Shown: piece by piece, positions 6,461 through 9,662 of the stretch
How positions within the stretch are numbered: position 1 is the first letter of the stretch
Layout of the letters: each line of letters begins with the position of its first letter
Source of the DNA: Caulobacteraceae bacterium UBA6225
GTDB lineage: Bacteria; Pseudomonadota; Alphaproteobacteria; Caulobacterales; Caulobacteraceae
Length of the DNA stretch: 9,662 nt
Direction: 5' to 3'
Assembly: GCA_002441055.1 (NCBI GenBank)
Contig: DJWR01000010.1
Location: 1-9,662, forward strand
Made by a program: the position numbers and the translations under genes
The notes under the pieces: model-generated
What the model saw: only the letters and a program-made list of their open reading frames with translations
Told to the model about the DNA's origin: nothing
Databases searched by the model: none

Positions 6461-6507
6461 CTATTTACCCGGATAAAAACACCCGCCATATATACCCGGG
6501 TAAATAG
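6461..6507. promoter_or_regulatory. Twin palindromic operator between DUF2239 and GIY-YIG genes
   Basis: Two copies of one palindrome occupy the 55-base divergent intergenic region: TTTACCCGGATAAA at 6464-6477 and TATACCCGGGTAAA at 6491-6504, centre to centre 27 bases. They also form a larger inverted repeat, CTATTTACCCGGATA (6461-6475) against TACCCGGGTAAATAG (6493-6507), matching at 14 of 15 positions. Such a repeated near-palindrome in a divergent promoter is the expected appearance of a dimeric repressor operator. The left copy ends 3 bases from the DUF2239 start codon. The right copy ends next to the AGGAG (6506-6510) of the GIY-YIG gene. Confidence 0.75.
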
Positions 6508-6517
6508 GAGCTGTCAT
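6489..6517 (-). promoter_or_regulatory. Putative sigma-70-type promoter of the DUF2239 gene
   Basis: On the minus strand, ATGACA (plus 6517-6512, five of six to TTGACA) and TATATA (plus 6494-6489) are separated by exactly 17 bases. Transcription would begin near 6482, leaving a leader of about 22 bases without a clear Shine-Dalgarno. The right palindrome (6491-6504) lies between -35 and -10, overlapping the -10, and the left palindrome lies just downstream of the start point, so occupancy of either would block this promoter. The same TATATA, being self-complementary, could serve as the -10 of the GIY-YIG gene, although no -35 is evident on that side. Confidence 0.45.
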
Positions 6518-6851
6518 GACCTCATCCCCCCGCAAGGCGCTGATCGCCGCCTATAAGGAGCGCCCGACCATCGCCGGGGTCTTCGCCGTCATCTGCAACG
6601 CCACGGGCCAGGCCTGGGTCGGCCAGAGCCGCCACATCGACACCCATCAGAACGGGATGTGGTTCGCCCTGCGCCAGGGCTCCAGCCCCCACCGCACCCT
6701 CCAGGCCGCCTGGACCACCCACGGCCCAGACGCCTTCCGCTTCGAAATCCTCGACCGCCTGCCGGAGACCTACTCCGACCTCCGCCGCAAGGACGAACTG
6801 ACCAAACGCGCGGCGCTCTGGCGCGCGCGGCTGGAGGCGGAGGGGGTTTAG
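6516..6851 (+). CDS. Small GIY-YIG nuclease family protein
   Basis: This 111-residue protein consists of little more than one GIY-YIG domain. The two signature strands read GVF (21-23) and WVG (34-36), with the tyrosines replaced by F and W. The catalytic-type arginine is R39 in GQSRHIDTHQN, and the metal-binding-type glutamate is E77 in AFRFEILDRL. TLQAAWTTHG (61-70) is the helix commonly found in this group. The tail (85-110) is a basic helix and no separate DNA-binding domain is attached. ATG 6516 has AGGAG at 5-base spacing. Many stand-alone proteins of this type have no known substrate, so nuclease activity is possible but not shown. It is divergent from and shares an operator with the DUF2239 gene, which suggests joint regulation. 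Confidence 0.85.
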   Translation: MTSSPRKALIAAYKERPTIAGVFAVICNATGQAWVGQSRHIDTHQNGMWFALRQGSSPHRTLQAAWTTHGPDAFRFEILDRLPETYSDLRRKDELTKRAALWRARLEAEGV

Positions 6852-7012
6852 GGGCGGGGCGGCTCGGCGCCACAAGCGGCGATTGGGGTTGGGGCGAAGA
6901 CCGGTCTCTCGCTGGACTTGCCGCAGTGCGCTGCTAGCTGGCAGCAGAAGATAGACACCTCTTCCAGCATCGCCTTGACGGCGGCACGTGCATTGAGGTG
7001 GATGCCCAGCAT
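6848..7012 (-). pseudogene. Possible 3' remnant of a minus-strand gene, or a small unknown ORF
   Basis: The 180 bases between the GIY-YIG gene and the large NTPase gene contain an open minus-strand frame of 54 codons beginning at the ATG on plus positions 7012-7010 and ending with TAA at 6850-6848. Its codons are mostly G/C-ending in the first 40 (about 32 of 40 by my count), and the peptide (HLNARAAVKAMLEEVS, then IFCCQLAAHCG) looks protein-like rather than low complexity. I recognise no family. There is no Shine-Dalgarno, and the frame continues upstream only by overlapping the NTPase coding start, so a leftover 3' end cut by an insertion is as likely as a real small gene. It could also be chance in GC-rich DNA. 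Confidence 0.2.
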
Positions 7013-7031
7013 ACACAGAAAAGCTGGTGGA

Positions 7032-9662
7032 ATGATTTTCGAAGTCACGCCCGACCAGGTCGCGGCCTTGTCCGATACCGACCTCCGCACGCTCGTTGGC
7101 TACCTTGCCGAACAGGAAGTTCGCTCACAGGGCCACTCTGCCGCGGCTGTCACCTATGGTGGGCATCAGAACGCCAAAGACGGCGGGATCGACGTAAACG
7201 TTGATCTGAATGCGGCGGCTACGAAAGGCTATGTGCCGCGCGCGAGGACCGGCTTCCAAGTAAAGGCCGAGGACATGCCGCGCGCTGCCATCCTGAAGGA
7301 GATGGCCCCGAAATCTAAGCTTCGTGACGCAATTCGAGAGCTTGGCGAAGCCAAAGGCGCATACATCATCGTGAGCTCAAAGGGCTCGCTGTCGAACACC
7401 GCTCTCACAGAGCGCCGAAACGCGATGGCGGCAGCTATCGCCAGTGAGCCCTGCGCCGCTGCACTCCACTTGGATTTCTACGACAGGAGGCGCATCGCAA
7501 CCTGGGTAAACCAACACCCGGGCTTGATCCCTTGGGTGAGAAGCCGGTCCGGCAATCCGCTGTCTGGCTGGCAAGCTTTCACCGATTGGTCGAGTTCGCC
7601 AAGTGCTATCGACGAAGAATACGTTCTCGACAACGGCACACGCCTGATCGCTGCAAAGGCCAACGACCAATCCGGCCTTACGGGAGCAGATGGTCTCAAC
7701 AGGCTTCGCAAGATTCTCCACGAACCTAAGGGCGCCGTGCGGTTGGTTGGTCTCTCGGGCGTTGGCAAGACCCGCCTGGTCCAGGCCCTTTTCGACGAGC
7801 GTGTCGGTGAATCTGCCCTCGATAGGGGTCTCGTCGTCTACACGGATCTTGCCGATGAACCTGATCCCGTTCCGCAGGAACTACTAAGCCGCCTTCAGCA
7901 CCTCAACCATCGCTGCGTGCTGGTGATCGACAACTGCGGGATGGAGCTTCACCGCAAGCTCGGCACGCGGATCAAGGAAGGTGTCGCACCAATCAGCCTA
8001 ATCACCATCGAGTACGACATCAGCGACGAGGCTCCGGAAGGCACTGACGTGTACCGCCTGGAGCCGGCGACCAAGGAAGTGATCAAGAAGATCGTCCAGC
8101 GCAAATATCCTGCGCTGACGCTTCCCGAGGTGAATTCAATCGCAGAGTTCTCGGAAGGGAATTCCAGGATTGCCCTCGCGCTTGCGGAGACTTCCAAGGA
8201 TGGCACATCGCTCGCCAATCTGAAGGACACCGAACTCTTTACGCGACTCTTCCGCCAGAAGCAGGACCCAGATCCGAGCCTTCTTCAAGCAGCCAAGGTG
8301 CTCTCTCTCGTCTACTCCTTCGACAGCGAAACTCTTGAAGGCGAGAAGGCCGAACTCCCCATACTCGCGGCGCTTGCGGAGCAAACCGTCGCCGCCCTCC
8401 ATGGCCGGGTCGCCGAATTGCAGAGGCGAATGCTGGTCCAAAAACGCTCGATCTGGCGAGCGCTTCTGCCTCACGCCTTGGCGCACAGGCTTGCCAAACA
8501 AGCACTTCAAGACATCCCTCACGAAATCATCCAGACCAAATTGATCGAAGTCGCCTCCGAACGAATGCTGAAGTCGTTCTCGCGCAGGCTCGGCTGCCTT
8601 CACGACTCGAAAGAAGCGCAGGACATCGTGCAAGGTTGGCTTGGCGGTGACGGATGGCTTGGCAAGATCGAGGAACTGAACGAGCTCGGCCTTACCCTTC
8701 TCGACAACGTCGCCCCGGTAAATCCAGAGGCGACGCTTGAGGCCATCGAGAAGGCCTTCGCACGGGCTCCGGAAATCCTGGGCGAGACGCATCGACATCA
8801 TTCGCCGATCGTCCGCCTCCTTCGTTCTCTCGCTTACGATCCAGCCCTTTTCGATCGGGCAGTTCACTTGATAGCTCTTGCGGCGCGTTCTAAGGGGTCT
8901 TCAAACAACACCGCCGACGCGGTGAACGTCTACAAGTCCCTCTTTTACCTATGGCTATCCGGTACGCACGCGAACGCCGAACAACGCGTCGCTCTGGTGA
9001 AGCGGATCGCGCGAGAACTGCCAGACAGCCCACACCTCGTGACCTCGGCGCTGGATGCACTTCTGGAGTGCCACCACTTCAGCTCGTACTACGGCTTTGA
9101 ATTCGGCACTCGCAAGCGCGACTACGGCTTCAATCCGCGGCTGCGATCCGACACACATGCCTGGTACTGCGCGGTGTTCAAGCTATGTGCCGAGCTGGAC
9201 CAAATTCCGCATTTGCGCACTCCCGTACGGATGATGCTGGCGAACCAGTTTAAGGGACTGGCGACCAAAATGTACCGCGCCGAGGAACTGATCTCGCTTG
9301 CGGAAGGGTTTGCCTCAGATGGCGGCTGGCCGCAAGGCTGGGCCGGTGCTCGCGGTGCTGCCCGAGAACTCAAGAAGATGAAGCGGATGGCTGACGCAGC
9401 TCTCATGGAGCAGTTGGCCGCGAAGTTGGAGCCGCGCTCACTTGAACATCGCATAACGACCTACGTTCTACCCGAGCCGTGGAGCAGACTCGATCTGGCG
9501 GACATCGAAGACATCCAGGATGAAAAAAAGTATCAAAAGGCGAACACACAGATTGAGCAGATATGTTCAGAGATAGGTGTCGAGCTCGCTCAAAATTTAA
9601 TAGCGCTGCGGAAGCACCTGCCCACCATGCTTGCTGGTCGTAGCCATCCGGTGAGAGCCGCG
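7032..9662 (+). CDS. Large PD-(D/E)xK-like nuclease / STAND-like P-loop NTPase fusion, 3' end outside window
   Basis: The reading frame is open for 877 codons to the last base, with no frameshift, so the gene is incomplete here. Residues 1-170 look like a restriction-endonuclease-fold domain: E29 in the first helix, D54 in DGGIDVNV, and Q76-V-K78 in TGFQVKAED form an E...D...QxK active-site pattern. It closes with DFYDRRRIATWVNQHPGLIPWV-type sequence (148-169). An NTPase follows: Walker A GLSGVGKT (240-247), a Walker-B-like CVLVIDN (D300), and FSEGNSRIALALA (about 372-384), which resembles the GNP/GLP-type motif of STAND ATPases. From about 400 on it is mainly helical with no catalytic motif, as expected for a sensor or repeat region. 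ATG 7032 starts the conserved-looking MIFEVTP; ATG 7002 in the same frame is an alternative, and neither has a well-spaced Shine-Dalgarno. GC is clearly lower than in neighbouring genes. Defence function is an inference from architecture. Confidence 0.8.
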   Translation, partial: MIFEVTPDQVAALSDTDLRTLVGYLAEQEVRSQGHSAAAVTYGGHQNAKDGGIDVNVDLNAAATKGYVPRARTGFQVKAEDMPRAAILKEMAPKSKLRDAIRELGEAKGAYIIVSSKGSLSNTALTERRNAMAAAIASEPCAAALHLDFYDRRRIATWVNQHPGLIPWVRSRSGNPLSGWQAFTDWSSSPSAIDEEYVLDNGTRLIAAKANDQSGLTGADGLNRLRKILHEPKGAVRLVGLSGVGKTRLVQALFDERVGESALDRGLVVYTDLADEPDPVPQELLSRLQHLNHRCVLVIDNCGMELHRKLGTRIKEGVAPISLITIEYDISDEAPEGTDVYRLEPATKEVIKKIVQRKYPALTLPEVNSIAEFSEGNSRIALALAETSKDGTSLANLKDTELFTRLFRQKQDPDPSLLQAAKVLSLVYSFDSETLEGEKAELPILAALAEQTVAALHGRVAELQRRMLVQKRSIWRALLPHALAHRLAKQALQDIPHEIIQTKLIEVASERMLKSFSRRLGCLHDSKEAQDIVQGWLGGDGWLGKIEELNELGLTLLDNVAPVNPEATLEAIEKAFARAPEILGETHRHHSPIVRLLRSLAYDPALFDRAVHLIALAARSKGSSNNTADAVNVYKSLFYLWLSGTHANAEQRVALVKRIARELPDSPHLVTSALDALLECHHFSSYYGFEFGTRKRDYGFNPRLRSDTHAWYCAVFKLCAELDQIPHLRTPVRMMLANQFKGLATKMYRAEELISLAEGFASDGGWPQGWAGARGAARELKKMKRMADAALMEQLAAKLEPRSLEHRITTYVLPEPWSRLDLADIEDIQDEKKYQKANTQIEQICSEIGVELAQNLIALRKHLPTMLAGRSHPVRAA

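Noticed and set aside
6516..6851. GIY-YIG protein as an intron homing endonuclease
   Set aside because: There is no intron or intein context, no DNA-binding extension, and the gene has its own ribosome site and operator.
8136..8867. Minus-strand frame of 243 codons inside the NTPase gene
   Set aside because: Opposite a continuous 877-codon frame with Walker motifs; no ribosome site or domain pattern of its own.
7032..9662. Possible frameshift or stop in the NTPase gene
   Set aside because: I translated the whole stretch codon by codon and found no in-frame stop; the gene simply runs off the window.
1..9662. CRISPR arrays, tRNA or rRNA genes, insertion sequences
   Set aside because: No regularly spaced repeats, cloverleaf-like genes, transposase motifs or terminal inverted repeats with target duplications were seen on reading.

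Overview
The window is high-GC DNA from an alphaproteobacterium, most likely a member of the Caulobacteraceae (Caulobacter or Phenylobacterium type). The main evidence is a full-length CckA, the hybrid kinase of the CtrA cell-cycle pathway, lying close to the flagellar export genes fliR and flhB. The genus is an inference from gene content, not a measured identity.

Layout: (1) 1-1365, end of a flagellar export operon on the + strand: the C-terminus of FliR and complete FlhB. (2) 1370-2015, a small type II toxin-antitoxin operon (ParD-like antitoxin, ParE/RelE-like toxin) whose upstream region carries a strong inverted repeat. (3) 2025-3546, two minus-strand genes read as one unit: a YghU-type glutathione transferase, then a CoA-pyrophosphatase-type Nudix hydrolase whose Shine-Dalgarno overlaps the upstream stop codon. 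(4) 3547-3782, the divergent intergenic region between yghU and cckA, with a strong hairpin and a GANTC site. (5) 3783-5867, cckA. (6) 5903-6851, a divergent pair: a DUF2239 protein (minus) and a small GIY-YIG nuclease-family protein (+). Their 55-bp shared promoter holds two copies of a TTTACCCGGRTAAA-like palindrome. (7) 6852-7031, a short stretch with a possible gene remnant. (8) 7032 to the window end, the first 877 codons of a large unfinished gene of visibly lower GC. It encodes a PD-(D/E)xK-like nuclease domain fused to a P-loop (STAND-like) NTPase and a long helical region.

Regions 1 and 3-5 look like ordinary chromosomal housekeeping and cell-cycle genes. The TA pair and especially the large nuclease-NTPase look accessory. 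The nuclease-NTPase is the best candidate for a poorly described system. Its effector-NTPase-helical-sensor order is that of anti-phage STAND proteins such as Avs, but which family it belongs to cannot be settled here because the C-terminus is outside the window. The second most interesting object is the DUF2239/GIY-YIG divergent module. DUF2239 contains a segment that reads like a ribbon-helix-helix DNA-binding motif, which makes it a plausible autorepressor acting on the twin palindromes.
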